Shown: in pieces, positions 25,593 to 35,116 of the stretch
Layout: every line of letters begins with the position of its first letter
Position numbering within the stretch: position 1 is the stretch's first letter
Source of the DNA: JBBRDU01 sp038230335
GTDB lineage: Bacteria; Verrucomicrobiota; Verrucomicrobiia; Chthoniobacterales; UBA10450
Reading direction: 5' to 3'
Assembly: GCA_038230335.1 (NCBI GenBank)
Contig: JBBRNL010000005.1
Span: 272,087-336,086 of the forward strand
DNA: 64,000 bases
Notes under the pieces: generated by a model
What the model saw: the letters and a program-made list of their open reading frames with translations, nothing else
The model's database searches: none
What the model was told of the DNA's origin: nothing
Made by a program: the position numbers and the translations under genes

Positions 25593-25896
25593 TATGAACG
25601 AGCCGAAAATATCACGGCGGAACGGTTTTTCATCAAGGATTCTTCGAGGCAGGCGAAACGCGCCCGCCTGGGGGTGCGGCGAATGGGGTGGAGTGTTCCT
25701 TAGACGTTTACAAATTCGGAACTTGGGCGACTATAGCTACTCCAGCGCCAGGAAGGTGGTCTCGCAAGAGGGTTCTTCGATTTCGAAAACCTCATTGAAG
25801 GCACCGCAGCTCGTTCGATTAAACGGCGAGCCGCAACGCGCTGCAGGAGATACAAAGCGCCTTACGGCGCGGGCGACGAAACAAAATCACTTTCAA
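25593..25896. other. Intergenic region between tRNA-Ala and desaturase copy 2
   Basis: 304 bases. The frame of the desaturase is open back to 25594, but its residues there match nothing in copy 1 and include translated tRNA promoter sequence, so I do not regard it as coding. On the minus strand a promoter-like TTGATG-17-GATATT (25608-25636) fits the tRNA. Nothing else recognised. Confidence 0.5.
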
Positions 25897-26850
25897 ATGC
25901 TAAACTGGACCAAACGCAATTTCCCTTTCGATCGGGTCAATTGGACGACGAGTTCGTTCCTCATTGGCACGCTCTTCCTGACGCTCACCGTGGTCCCTGT
26001 CTATCTATGGTACTTTGGGTTGGATTGGTTTCAAGTTGCTCTCTTTTTCGTGATGCTGGCTTCGGCGGGTTTTAGTATCAGTCTCGGCTATCACCGGCTC
26101 TTTTCGCACATTGCATTTCGCGGGAGCTGGCCGGTCCGTCTGTTTGTTCTCATTTTTGGCGCGGCCGCCTTTGAAAACTCGGCCCTCATGTGGTCGAGCG
26201 AGCACCGCAGTCATCATAAACATGTCGATCATGATGATGATCCCTACAGTATTTCGAAGGGTTTCTTCTACGCCCACATCGGCTGGTTGCTCTTCAAACT
26301 GAACGCCGAGCCACCCTATGATAACGTGACGGATTTGTTGAAAGACCGGCTCGTACGCTGGCAGCATCGCTACGTCCAGGTCATCGCGGTCATCGTGAGT
26401 TTTGTGATTCCGCCCATGGCCGGCGCGTTATGGAATGGCTGGCGCGGCGCGCTCGGCGCCTTCCTCATCGCGGGTGTAGCCCGGGTCGTGGTTTTGCAGC
26501 ATTGCACATTCCTGATCAACAGCGCCTGTCACGTCTTCGGGACCCAGCCGTATTCAGATAAATGCAGCGCGCGCGATTCCTGGTTTCTCGCTCTGTTCAC
26601 TTTTGGCGAAGGCTATCACAACTATCATCACGAGTTTCAGCATGACTACCGCAACGGGCCCAAGGCATGGAACTTTGATCCCACCAAATGGATTATCTGG
26701 ACGCTCTCGATAGTCGGCCTAACGAAAAATCTGCGGCGCGTTCCAGTCGAGACGATCCGACAGGCCGAGCTCTTAAATAAACGGGGCGGGGGCGAAACGG
26801 TTTCTCCGACTGTCTCGATTCCATATCCGACCCGGGAACTCTCGGGCTAG
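25897..26850 (+). CDS. Acyl-CoA/acyl-lipid delta-9-type fatty acid desaturase (copy 2)
   Basis: 317 residues from ATG at 25897 (MLNWTKRNFPFDRVNWTTSS). Histidine boxes GYHRLFSH, SEHRSHHKH and EGYHNYHHEF; the same membrane di-iron family as copy 1 at 20773-21897, to which it is nearly colinear from the NWTTSSFLIGT segment to the NLRRVP region. It has four additional residues (TDLLK-type insertion) near VPDRLVRWQ and a different C-terminus. It stands alone rather than in an operon, so the two copies are probably regulated differently. Confidence 0.92.
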   Translation: MLNWTKRNFPFDRVNWTTSSFLIGTLFLTLTVVPVYLWYFGLDWFQVALFFVMLASAGFSISLGYHRLFSHIAFRGSWPVRLFVLIFGAAAFENSALMWSSEHRSHHKHVDHDDDPYSISKGFFYAHIGWLLFKLNAEPPYDNVTDLLKDRLVRWQHRYVQVIAVIVSFVIPPMAGALWNGWRGALGAFLIAGVARVVVLQHCTFLINSACHVFGTQPYSDKCSARDSWFLALFTFGEGYHNYHHEFQHDYRNGPKAWNFDPTKWIIWTLSIVGLTKNLRRVPVETIRQAELLNKRGGGETVSPTVSIPYPTRELSG

Positions 26851-26928
26851 CGGTCCGGCCGTGCGGTGAGGCCAGGTCCGACGCAGAATGCTTTTGACCG
26901 TCGGCCACTACTTCCGTTACAAGGCGAC

Positions 26929-27363
26929 ATGAACCTGTTGGCCGGTCGAACCGTTATTGCACTCGGTGTATCTTGTTTGTGCGCCTGTTCGCACCACCGC
27001 GATTCCGCTCCGACCGAGCAGCCGGCCACGACGTCCCGGGTTTCGCATCACACGGAAACATTCACCGGCGAGGTGGTGAAACGGAACAACGTGTACTGCT
27101 TTAGGCAATTGAGTGAACCCCAGCCTGAGACTCCACCGGTCCCAACCTCGACCTCCGAGCGAATTCTTCGGTTGACTCGCGCGGCCGATGCAAAAGATTT
27201 TGCATCGGAAGAGATTCATCTGCGCAAATATTACGGCAAAACCATTGTCGTGAAAGGCCACCTGGATCAGGACTGGATCGCGCGGGCCGATGTGGTGGGC
27301 CAGTGGCTGCGTCCGGGGGAACCACGCGGGTCTACTTTGGTCGGACCAGAGCCAGGTAACTGA
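26929..27363 (+). CDS. Small putative lipoprotein
   Basis: 144 residues from ATG at 26929; the upstream frame back to 26866 lacks a signal. The N-terminus MNLLAGRTVIALGVSCLCAC has a hydrophobic stretch ending in Cys (lipobox-like). The body (ETFTGEVVKRNNVYCFRQL, FASEEIHLRKYYGKTIVVKG, ADVVGQWLRPGEPRGS) has a short beta-rich pattern but no family I recognise. It is 78 bp after the desaturase and might be cotranscribed. Confidence 0.55.
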   Translation: MNLLAGRTVIALGVSCLCACSHHRDSAPTEQPATTSRVSHHTETFTGEVVKRNNVYCFRQLSEPQPETPPVPTSTSERILRLTRAADAKDFASEEIHLRKYYGKTIVVKGHLDQDWIARADVVGQWLRPGEPRGSTLVGPEPGN

Positions 27364-27384
27364 CAAAACCGGCTACTCGTTAGG

Positions 27385-28074
27385 TCAGGGGCGCTTCATC
27401 ATGGGTGAACCAGTCTGAAGTGCGGCCGTGTCCGGCGGTGTGGGAGTTGGAGTGACCATTTCCATTTGAACCTGGAACATGAAGTCGTAGCGGAAGTGCG
27501 CCATGATCCTTTCGTTCCCTAAACACATGGGGCCGGCAAACGTGTGGATCAACGCCTTGCCTGGAAAGGGCGCGAAAGCGAATCGCGGGTAGATCGTGGC
27601 CGTGGAATGCTCCCGGCGAAGTTCAAAGACAATTTCGTCTGGTTTGGCCCCGTCGTCGCCCTTCATCAAGGTCGGCACGACGCCTCCCTGACTCTTGTCG
27701 TGCGATTGATGCACGTTATGGAGCGGTGCGTTGAGCAGGCCGATCCAAGTCTCGAATTCGTTTGTCACGGACGCCGGCGCAGCTTTTCCAGTCTCACCCC
27801 AGTCGTCCGATTTAACCCAGGTCTTTCTTTTTTTCCGGACGAACGATCCGCCTTTCTGGATCCGTTCCAGCTCGGGATAGTGATCGTAGCGGAACTCAAT
27901 CTTCTTGTCCGAATCTGCGCGCGCCTCGAATTCCGCGTAAACGATCAGATGCTGTTTGGCCACCACCTCCTGCGAATATTTGAGATACTCTTCAAACTGG
28001 GAGGCATCGTCGGCCCATAAGGTTTTGAGGAGACCAATGAAAGAGACAGCTACGCCGAGTCGACGTAATCTCAT
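27385..28074 (-). CDS. Exported hypothetical protein
   Basis: 229 residues from ATG at 28074 (a longer frame begins at 28128); signal-like MRLRRLGVAVSFIGLLKTLW. The mature part is mixed alpha/beta with charged segments (EARADSDKKIEFRYDHYPEL, FELRREHSTATIYPRFAF) and a proline/threonine tail (TPTPTPPDT). No family recognised. Convergent with the small lipoprotein gene, 21 bp apart. Confidence 0.6.
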   Translation of the reverse strand: MRLRRLGVAVSFIGLLKTLWADDASQFEEYLKYSQEVVAKQHLIVYAEFEARADSDKKIEFRYDHYPELERIQKGGSFVRKKRKTWVKSDDWGETGKAAPASVTNEFETWIGLLNAPLHNVHQSHDKSQGGVVPTLMKGDDGAKPDEIVFELRREHSTATIYPRFAFAPFPGKALIHTFAGPMCLGNERIMAHFRYDFMFQVQMEMVTPTPTPPDTAALQTGSPMMKRP

Positions 28075-28244
28075 GTTGTGCGTCTTACCCAAAACAGCGC
28101 GTAATGTCCATGTTAGTCGCCTGCACACACGGCCGGCGCCCTCCGCCTGAAAGCGTCGGTGCTTGAACGTTGCGCTGCGTGAGCCAGTCGCGGCCGAATC
28201 GAGATTGTTGAATCTGTTGGGCGGCCCATGCGCATCTCATTAGT

Positions 28245-30833
28245 ATGCTTGGAGATCTCCGCTTCGCCCTCCGTCAATTATTCAAGTCGCCCGGATTTAC
28301 GGCGGCGGCCGTGCTCGTGCTGGCCCTTGGCATCGGCGCCAACACGGCCATTTTTAGCCTTGTCCATACCATGCTTTTCGCGCCGCCCGGCTATGCGCGA
28401 CCTAACGAGCTGGTGCAACTGTTTTCCCAGGACACAAAGAATCCGAAGACGTTCCGCGCCTTCTCTTATCCCACCTACAAGGACATCCGCGATCAAAGCC
28501 CGGTCTTCTCCGGGTTAGCCGCCCACAATGTCGCCATGGTAGGGATCGGCGAAAAGGGGAACACGCGACGGGCTTTCGCCGCCATCGTGAGCGCAAATTA
28601 TTTTTCGGTTCTGGGGGTCGCGCCCATCAAAGGGCGGACGTTCATGGACGCGGAAGAAACGCCGGGCCATGCGGCCAGTGTGGCCGTGGTGAGCTATGGC
28701 TACTGGGTAAAGCACCAGCGCGATGCCTCGATGCTCGGTTCCTCCATTCAAATTAACGGGCGGCCGTTTACGATCGTGGGAATTCTGCCTGCCACCTTCA
28801 CCGGCACCATGGCAGTTTTCTCTCCGGAAGTGTGGGTCCCGCTCAGTGCCTACGAAGCGATCGCCAATGATTTTAGCACAGAGAGCCGGGAATCCCTCTC
28901 CAGTCGCGCCGGCAAGCAGCTCCTGCTCGTGGGCCGGCTGAAGCCCAGCCTAACGATGACGGCGGCGGAGCCGGCTCTCAAAACCCTGGCTGGAAGTTTG
29001 GAGAAGGCTTTCCCGGTCGAGCAAAAAGAACAAACATTCACAAGCCGACCGCTTTCCCGCTTTTCCATCAGCGATGATCCCCCCGATGATGGCGGCATTG
29101 CTGCGATTGGCCCGCTCCTCATGGGGATGGCGGCGATCGTTCTCCTGGTGGCATGTTTGAACCTGGCCAATATGCTTCTCGCGCGCGGCACGGCGCGTCG
29201 TAAAGAAATCGCGATTCGTCTCGCCCTCGGCGGGAGCCGGTGGCGTATCGTGCGACAACTTCTGACCGAAGGATTATTGCTTGCGATGGTAGGCGGAGCG
29301 GTCGGCCTTCTTCTGGGCGTCTGGTCATCCGGCTTGCTGGCCGCGTCCATGATGCGCCTCATGCCTCTCGAGATCGTTTGGCAGAGCGGCGCGAATTTGC
29401 CCGTCCTCGGAATGACCTTCGCCTTTTGTTTGCTGGGCACTGTTGCCTTCGCGCTCGGTCCAGCCTTGAAACTGTCGCGCAGCGCAGTCGTGACCGACCT
29501 GAAGGAGAATGCGGGCGAAGATGTGGTGGGCCGCCGATGGCGTTTTATTCCGCGCAATCCCCTGGTTGTAGTGCAGATCGCGTTTTCACTGGCGCTTCTG
29601 ACAGCGGCGGCCCTCTTTCTTCGCGGGGCCAACAAAGCGGCTTCCTTCGAAACCGGATTGCACGCGCAGAACGATTTGCTCATGGAAGTTGACGCCAGCC
29701 TGGCCGGCGCCAACCAGCAGCAGACCGAGCAGCTTTATCGCGTTCTGGGGGAACGCCTGGCCGCTCTGCCCGAGGTGCAACACGTCAGTATCTCCGCCAC
29801 GGCGCCTTTCGGAATGCTGAGCCTTGGACGGGCCGTGCAGCGGGCCGGTCTCCAGGTGGCACCCGACGCCAAGCCGGCCAGCGCGGCCGAAGGCCTCGCC
29901 TATCCTTCGCGATTCCATTCCATCGGAGCTGACTATTTTATCACGGTGGGACTGCCCGTCCTGCGCGGCCGAGCTTTTACCGCCGCGGAGGCGACTCAGT
30001 CCGACGCTCCTGCTGTCGCCATTATCGACGAAGTGTTGGCCAAAAAGCTCTGGCCGGATGGCGATGCGCTTGGTCAGCAGATTCAGTTGGCGACTGACAA
30101 CGCGCCCCGCGCCAAGAGCGACGGTGACAACATGGGAATGAGTTCGGGCGGCAAAGGCAACCTGAAGCCGGGAGATCCGATCCAAGTCGTTGGAATTGTT
30201 CCAGCAACCCGCGGTGCTCTCTTTGAGAAGCAGCCGCGCGGCTCCATCTATGTGCCGTTCGCCCGCGGCTTTCAAAGCAGCGCCTACTTCTTTCTGCAGT
30301 GCAATGCATTGTCCCGGAAGGATTCCGGCGGCTTGCTTGACGTGATCCGTCGAGCTGTGCGCGAGGTCGATCCGACTCTGCCCGTATTGTCGCTGAAGAC
30401 TTTCTCGCAGCATGTGGACTCGAACCTGCAACTTTGGACAGTGCGCGCGGGCGCCATGCTTTTTTCGGTGTTCGGTGGTCTTGCTCTGGTGCTCGCCATC
30501 GTTGGTGTGTATGGCGTGAAGGCTTACTCAGTCGCCCGGCGCACGCGTGAGATCGGCATCCGCATGGCGCTGGGAGCGCGACCCGATGTGGTTCAGTGGA
30601 TGATCGTGCGGGAAGGCTCGTTCATGTTAGCTGGCGGCGTGATTATCGGGCTGATTCTGGCTGTCGTGACCGGCAAATTGCTTTCCGGAATATTGTATCA
30701 AGTCGGCGCCTTGGATCCGATCGCGTTCTCGACCGCGCCTTTGCTCCTGGCCGCGGCCACGCTCGTGGCTACATGGCTGCCGGCGCGACGCGCCACGCGG
30801 ATCAACCCACTGCAGGCATTGCGGACTGAATAA
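28245..30833 (+). CDS. Duplicated orphan FtsX/MacB-type permease (ADOP family), 1
   Basis: 862 residues. The N-terminus LGDLRFALRQLFKSPGFTAA then LALGIGANTAIFSLVH is the hallmark of ADOP permeases: two FtsX modules, each with a large extracytoplasmic MacB_PCD domain. Membrane segments lie at about 20-45, 290-315, 345-375 and 395-420, then again near residue 440 and in the last 150 residues. No ATPase or membrane-fusion gene is adjacent. ADOP proteins are abundant in Acidobacteria and Verrucomicrobia; the substrate is unknown. A related copy is at 49242-51662. Confidence 0.92.
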   Translation: MLGDLRFALRQLFKSPGFTAAAVLVLALGIGANTAIFSLVHTMLFAPPGYARPNELVQLFSQDTKNPKTFRAFSYPTYKDIRDQSPVFSGLAAHNVAMVGIGEKGNTRRAFAAIVSANYFSVLGVAPIKGRTFMDAEETPGHAASVAVVSYGYWVKHQRDASMLGSSIQINGRPFTIVGILPATFTGTMAVFSPEVWVPLSAYEAIANDFSTESRESLSSRAGKQLLLVGRLKPSLTMTAAEPALKTLAGSLEKAFPVEQKEQTFTSRPLSRFSISDDPPDDGGIAAIGPLLMGMAAIVLLVACLNLANMLLARGTARRKEIAIRLALGGSRWRIVRQLLTEGLLLAMVGGAVGLLLGVWSSGLLAASMMRLMPLEIVWQSGANLPVLGMTFAFCLLGTVAFALGPALKLSRSAVVTDLKENAGEDVVGRRWRFIPRNPLVVVQIAFSLALLTAAALFLRGANKAASFETGLHAQNDLLMEVDASLAGANQQQTEQLYRVLGERLAALPEVQHVSISATAPFGMLSLGRAVQRAGLQVAPDAKPASAAEGLAYPSRFHSIGADYFITVGLPVLRGRAFTAAEATQSDAPAVAIIDEVLAKKLWPDGDALGQQIQLATDNAPRAKSDGDNMGMSSGGKGNLKPGDPIQVVGIVPATRGALFEKQPRGSIYVPFARGFQSSAYFFLQCNALSRKDSGGLLDVIRRAVREVDPTLPVLSLKTFSQHVDSNLQLWTVRAGAMLFSVFGGLALVLAIVGVYGVKAYSVARRTREIGIRMALGARPDVVQWMIVREGSFMLAGGVIIGLILAVVTGKLLSGILYQVGALDPIAFSTAPLLLAAATLVATWLPARRATRINPLQALRTE

Positions 30834-31039
30834 GTCAGGTGGGGACGTCTCTCCGAGAGGTCCGATCAAGTGAGACCAGCCGACGCTCGGCGCTCCAAAT
30901 CTGGCAGACGGAGCGCCCGCCCGACGACGTTCTAATAATTCGTCGTGTGATTACGCGTTGTAGGGAAGCGCATCGCTTGCCATCCCTTCAATCGCGGCGC
31001 AGCCGCTCCTTTTAAGAGCGACACGTGACGATCGCGTTC

Positions 31040-32218
31040 TTAGCCCAGTGCACCGAATCCCAAGCCGAGGCTGTAAGTCACAACCGCTTCAATCACCCCG
31101 ACGACCGTCATCTCCAATCCGGACGCCCACCAGGAGCGGATCGTGATAATCGATTTGATTGCGCCTACGGCGAAGTGCGCCACGATGCTGATGGCGAAAG
31201 CAGCCACGACGGCGGACAAACCGGTCATGAAGAAGAACGGGATGATCGGAATAAAAGCACCCACGGCCGTGGAAAGGGCAGCCGACAAGGAAGATTTCCA
31301 CGGATTGCCGAAATGTTGAGCGGATAGACCGAGTTCACTTTGCGCCATGGCATGCACCATTTGCTCTGGATCCTGAGCCAGACGCTCCGCCATCCTTTGC
31401 GATTCTTCCGGGTTGAAACCTTGCAGCTGATAGAAGAGCGACATCTCTTCGATTTCTTCTTCGGGATTTTCTTCTACTTCAGCTTTCTCGCGCGCGATTT
31501 CGGCGTCATAGACTTCGCGCTGACTCTTCACAGCGAGGTAAGCGCCGGCGCCCATCGACAACGAAGAGGCCAGCATCCCGGCGAGGCCCGAAATGAGAAC
31601 GACGTGCTGCGCATTGTTGGTCGCCCCGGCCACTCCGGAGACAATGCCGAAGACGGCCCCGAGACCGTCGTTCACGCCATACACGGCATCCGCCACCCAG
31701 CTGCCCCCGCGCCCATGCCAGCGCTCGCGTTTGAGGATGGTGTCGAGAACGCTTTGCGGGTTGGGCGCAGTCGTCATCGTGTTTAAGGCGCGGGCGTGCG
31801 CCTTTTCCTCGAGGGCGCTGGTGCGCAGGAAATCCTGCACGTCCTGTTCGTTAGCCAGAGCGTTATCGCGTTGTGCCGTAAATTCGCGCTCGTGCTTTTC
31901 TTCGGCCGCTTCCATGCGCCGAATCGCGATGTCCGTGCCAAGTGAACGGGTGAAGCGACGCTTGAACCGCGTCCAAGGGGTATCCTCCAGATGTGGAACG
32001 GGCTCACCCATGTCGCGCAACTTCTGTTCCCAGCGCGCGGCATGGCGTTCTTCTGCTTCGGCCATGCGCGTCAGGATGCCTTTGCGCTTCTCGTCCTTTT
32101 CGCGCTCGGCCAGATCTCGGTAAACCTGCGCGGTTTCCACTTCGGCTCGCCAGTTCCGGTGAATGACGGCGAGCGTTTCCTTGCGATCGGGTGGGCCTTT
32201 GGAAGGGTCTACACTCAT
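31040..32218 (-). CDS. Ferritin-like domain fused to VIT1/CCC1-type Fe/Mn transporter
   Basis: 392 residues from ATG at 32218, which overlaps the stop of the upstream EamA gene (ATGA). N-terminal 150 residues are a four-helix ferritin/rubrerythrin-like bundle with metal-ligand spacing (EVETAQVYRDLAEREKDEKR, AEAEERHAARWEQKL, ALEEKAHARALN). The membrane domain follows (VADAVYGVNDGLGAVFGIVS, SLSMGAGAYLAVKSQREVYD, then three C-terminal helices), the VIT1/CCC1 iron and manganese transporter fold (cf. MbfA). It likely exports Fe/Mn from the cytoplasm. Confidence 0.9.
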   Translation of the reverse strand: MSVDPSKGPPDRKETLAVIHRNWRAEVETAQVYRDLAEREKDEKRKGILTRMAEAEERHAARWEQKLRDMGEPVPHLEDTPWTRFKRRFTRSLGTDIAIRRMEAAEEKHEREFTAQRDNALANEQDVQDFLRTSALEEKAHARALNTMTTAPNPQSVLDTILKRERWHGRGGSWVADAVYGVNDGLGAVFGIVSGVAGATNNAQHVVLISGLAGMLASSLSMGAGAYLAVKSQREVYDAEIAREKAEVEENPEEEIEEMSLFYQLQGFNPEESQRMAERLAQDPEQMVHAMAQSELGLSAQHFGNPWKSSLSAALSTAVGAFIPIIPFFFMTGLSAVVAAFAISIVAHFAVGAIKSIITIRSWWASGLEMTVVGVIEAVVTYSLGLGFGALG

Positions 32219-33177
32219 CTTGCGCAATCGAAGGGTTCGGCCACGGCGGCGATGGCCGGGACAGTTTTAGGTTTCATCTGTTGGACGGTAATGACGAGGG
32301 CGACAGATCCTATAATTAAACTGGCCGCGATCAATGTGCGAACACTTAGAGTCTCATGTGCGAAAAGCGCACCGAGCACGACGGCCACGATGGGATTGAT
32401 GTAGGCGTAAGTTGCGACTTTGGCCGGTTCGCAATAACGTAAGAGCCAAGCATAGGAGACGTAGCCGATAATCCCGCCGATCAAGACGAGATAGACAAAA
32501 GCAAGGAGCGATTGCGTCGTTATCTGCTGAGGATGGAAGCGACGCAGCTCACCGCTCGCCATTCCGGCCAGGAATAATAGCGTGCCTCCGCAGAGCATCT
32601 GCTGGCCGGCGGCGAGAAAGGGCGACGCTGATATCATGGTCTTTCGCGAATAAAGCGAACCGGCCGCCCAGGTGAGGGATGAGCAAAGGAGAATGGTTAT
32701 TCCGATCCAGGCATGCGGCGATTCGCCCGTGCCGGAGAAGCGCAGGGCGGGGCCGATCAGAATACCGACTCCGACAAAACCGCCGATCAGCCCGGTCCAT
32801 GTGAGCAGGCCCGGCCGTTCCGACATTCCGAAAAGCCAGCTCAGCAATGCGATATAAATTGGAATCGTGGCAACAACGAGAGCAGCCAGCCCAGAGGGAA
32901 CGTACTGCTCCGACAAGGTGACGCCGCCATTGCCGCCGAGCAGCAAACAGGCGCCCACGATTAGCGCGGTGCGCCATTCAATCCGTGGCGAGGCCGGTTC
33001 GCCCCGCCAGCGCGCTCCTGCATACAGGATCAGCCCGGCGATGAGAAACCTTGTGCCGGCCATAAGGAGTGGCGGAATGGAACGGATGGCGAAGAGGATC
33101 GCGAGATAGGTCGACCCCCAAATGATGTAGATGGAAGCGAAGGCAAGAAGTATGCGGGTTCGGCTGGGAGTGGCCAT
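32215..33177 (-). CDS. EamA/DMT-family transporter (YedA-like)
   Basis: 320 residues with about ten hydrophobic helices in two EamA repeats (ASIYIIWGSTYLAILFAI, then GGIIGYVSYAWLLRY). The N-terminal IIWGSTYLAI and the RFLIAGLILY segment are typical of the YedA/RhaT-like exporters of amino acids or metabolites. Substrate unknown. Its stop overlaps the start of the VIT1 gene, so both are made from one mRNA. Confidence 0.88.
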   Translation of the reverse strand: MATPSRTRILLAFASIYIIWGSTYLAILFAIRSIPPLLMAGTRFLIAGLILYAGARWRGEPASPRIEWRTALIVGACLLLGGNGGVTLSEQYVPSGLAALVVATIPIYIALLSWLFGMSERPGLLTWTGLIGGFVGVGILIGPALRFSGTGESPHAWIGITILLCSSLTWAAGSLYSRKTMISASPFLAAGQQMLCGGTLLFLAGMASGELRRFHPQQITTQSLLAFVYLVLIGGIIGYVSYAWLLRYCEPAKVATYAYINPIVAVVLGALFAHETLSVRTLIAASLIIGSVALVITVQQMKPKTVPAIAAVAEPFDCAR

Positions 33178-33260
33178 GGGGGCCAGACATTATTCCATCT
33201 GTTACTTCAGCCAACCACCCGCTTCTTGTTCTGCGCGAGCGGAACGATGTCTCCGTCGGC

Positions 33261-34391
33261 TCAGACGGCCACGAGATCGACTTCGGGCAATTCTTCCAGA
33301 AGCTTTTCGTGCAGCGTTTTTTGAAACATCCGTTTCAGCCGGTGGCTTCCGGGACGACCGACGACGATGTGTGTGATTCCATATTCGCGCGCGAAGGAGA
33401 TGAGGGACTGCGCGACATTCTCGCCCTTCATGGAGAAGACGAGACCGCCCATTTTCTGCGCGGTTTCGAGTGTGTCGGTGACTCGACGCTGCGCGGCGGC
33501 GTCGATTCGCACGGCCGATTCTTCGGGCGTCCGCACATAGACTGCATACCACTGGGCGTTCAGTTGCGACGCGAGGCGCGCCGTCTTGCGGAGAAGGCGC
33601 CCGGGATCTGGTCCCTGGCTGCTGATCGCCACCATGACCTGACCGAGCGCGCTGACGTTTTGACCGCTTTCAGTATTATCACGCTGCTTTCGGTCGAGAA
33701 AATTCGCGGTCTCGGTCAGAGTCATTTCGCGCAAGCGCGTCAGATTCTTTTGCGTGAAGAAATTTGCGAGCGCAGCCTGGATTCTCTCTTTTGGGTAAAT
33801 CTTCCCGGCTTGGAGTCGCTCTTGTAGATCTTCCGCGGGCAAATCGATGTTCACAATCTGATCGGCCTTCGTGACGACTTCGTCGGGGACGCGTTCTTTC
33901 ACTCGCACACCGGTCGACTCTTCGACGAAGTTATAAAGCGATTCGAGATGTTGAATATTCACCGTGCTGATGACGTTAATGCCGGCGCGAAGCAAATCTT
34001 CCACGTCCTCGTAACGCTTGCGGTTTTTGCTCTCGGGTGCATTCGTATGCGCGAGTTCGTCGACCAGCGCGACGGTCGGCTTGCGTGCGATGATGGCATC
34101 GACATCCATTTCCTTGAGCGTGATCCCGTGATACTGCGCCAAGCGGGGCGCGACGATCTCAAGGTCGCCAATCTGCGCGGTAGTCTCCGGGCGATCGTGT
34201 GGCTCGACATAACCAATGACGACATCGACCCCTCGTTTTTTGAGCCGGTTGCCTTCCGTCAGCATGGAGAAAGTTTTCCCCACCCCGGGGCAGGGGCCGA
34301 GATAGATCTTTAATTTTCCAGCCTGTTGCTCGCGAATGATGGCAAGGAAATCATCCGCGCTTGGTCGTGGGTTGAATTCCTCGGCGGCCAT
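33261..34391 (-). CDS. kdpD: Truncated KdpD: sensor and USP domains only
   Basis: 376 residues against roughly 900 in full KdpD. Residues about 25-235 are the KdpD N-terminal domain (Walker-A-like GPCPGVGKTFSM, DELAHTNAPESKNRKRYEDV, ISTVNIQHLESL); about 245-376 are a universal-stress-protein domain ending HIVVGRPGSHRLKRMFQKTL. The membrane helices, GAF and kinase domains are missing by design, since the ORF ends cleanly. It is the last gene of the kdp cluster, 103 bp after kdpC. Short KdpDs are known to act as accessory sensors with another kinase; here the kinase at 41231-43039 is the obvious partner. Confidence 0.88.
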   Translation of the reverse strand: MAAEEFNPRPSADDFLAIIREQQAGKLKIYLGPCPGVGKTFSMLTEGNRLKKRGVDVVIGYVEPHDRPETTAQIGDLEIVAPRLAQYHGITLKEMDVDAIIARKPTVALVDELAHTNAPESKNRKRYEDVEDLLRAGINVISTVNIQHLESLYNFVEESTGVRVKERVPDEVVTKADQIVNIDLPAEDLQERLQAGKIYPKERIQAALANFFTQKNLTRLREMTLTETANFLDRKQRDNTESGQNVSALGQVMVAISSQGPDPGRLLRKTARLASQLNAQWYAVYVRTPEESAVRIDAAAQRRVTDTLETAQKMGGLVFSMKGENVAQSLISFAREYGITHIVVGRPGSHRLKRMFQKTLHEKLLEELPEVDLVAV

Positions 34392-34494
34392 TTCGATGTT
34401 AGCCTAACATGACAATCGCGTGTCGCCGCTTTTCACGATTTTTCTTCGAGCGAGCGCATCATAAGGCAGAGTCGATGAGCGTCGCATCCTGATT

Positions 34495-35100
34495 TTAATT
34501 GCTTGGTGATAATCTTGGGGCGCGCTCGTCGAGCGCGAGGTTGAGCTTGAGGACGTTGACGCCAGGGTCTCCGAGGACACCAAATGATGGACCGTCCGTG
34601 GCTTTGCCTATTTCCGAACTCACGTCGTCGAGGCTCAGGCTTCGTTCCTTCGCTATGCGGGGCGCTTGCAATGCCGCATTCCTGGGGCTGATGTGCGGGT
34701 CGAGACCGCTGGCGCTCGCCGTTGCGGCATCGCCCGGGATCAGTGCATCGGCCGCAAGATCGTTCTCTTTGCGATAATCGGCGACGCGCTGTTTCACGGC
34801 GTCGATCAGTTTTTGCGAAGTCGGCCCGAGATTGGAGCCGCTCGAATTAGCCGCGTCATAACCGGTGCCGGCTGCTGATGGCCGAGGATGGAAGTATTTC
34901 GCGCTCGTGAAGTTCTGCCCGAGCCAGGCCGAACCGAGGATCTTGCGATCGCTGCCTTCGATCAGGCTGCCATTGGCCTGAGAGGGGAAGAGTAATTGGC
35001 TTGCTCCCCATATCGCGACGGGAAAAAGACCGCAAAGAATCACCGCGAAGAGAAGCGTCGCGAGAATCGAAGTAAGGGTTTCTTTGAAAATGATTTTCAT
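34495..35100 (-). CDS. kdpC: Potassium-transporting ATPase KdpC subunit
   Basis: 201 residues with one N-terminal membrane helix (LATLLFAVILCGLFPVAIWG). FTSAKYFHPRPSAAGTGYDA, and the late DPHISPRNAALQAPRIAKER are the KdpC signatures. It stabilises the KdpFABC complex. 16 bp after kdpB. Confidence 0.95.
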   Translation of the reverse strand: MKIIFKETLTSILATLLFAVILCGLFPVAIWGASQLLFPSQANGSLIEGSDRKILGSAWLGQNFTSAKYFHPRPSAAGTGYDAANSSGSNLGPTSQKLIDAVKQRVADYRKENDLAADALIPGDAATASASGLDPHISPRNAALQAPRIAKERSLSLDDVSSEIGKATDGPSFGVLGDPGVNVLKLNLALDERAPRLSPSN

Positions 35101-35116
35101 AGATGCTTGAATTCGG

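Noticed and set aside
25594..25896. Frame making desaturase copy 2 about 100 residues longer
   Set aside because: It begins one base after the tRNA gene and covers its promoter region; no similarity to copy 1.
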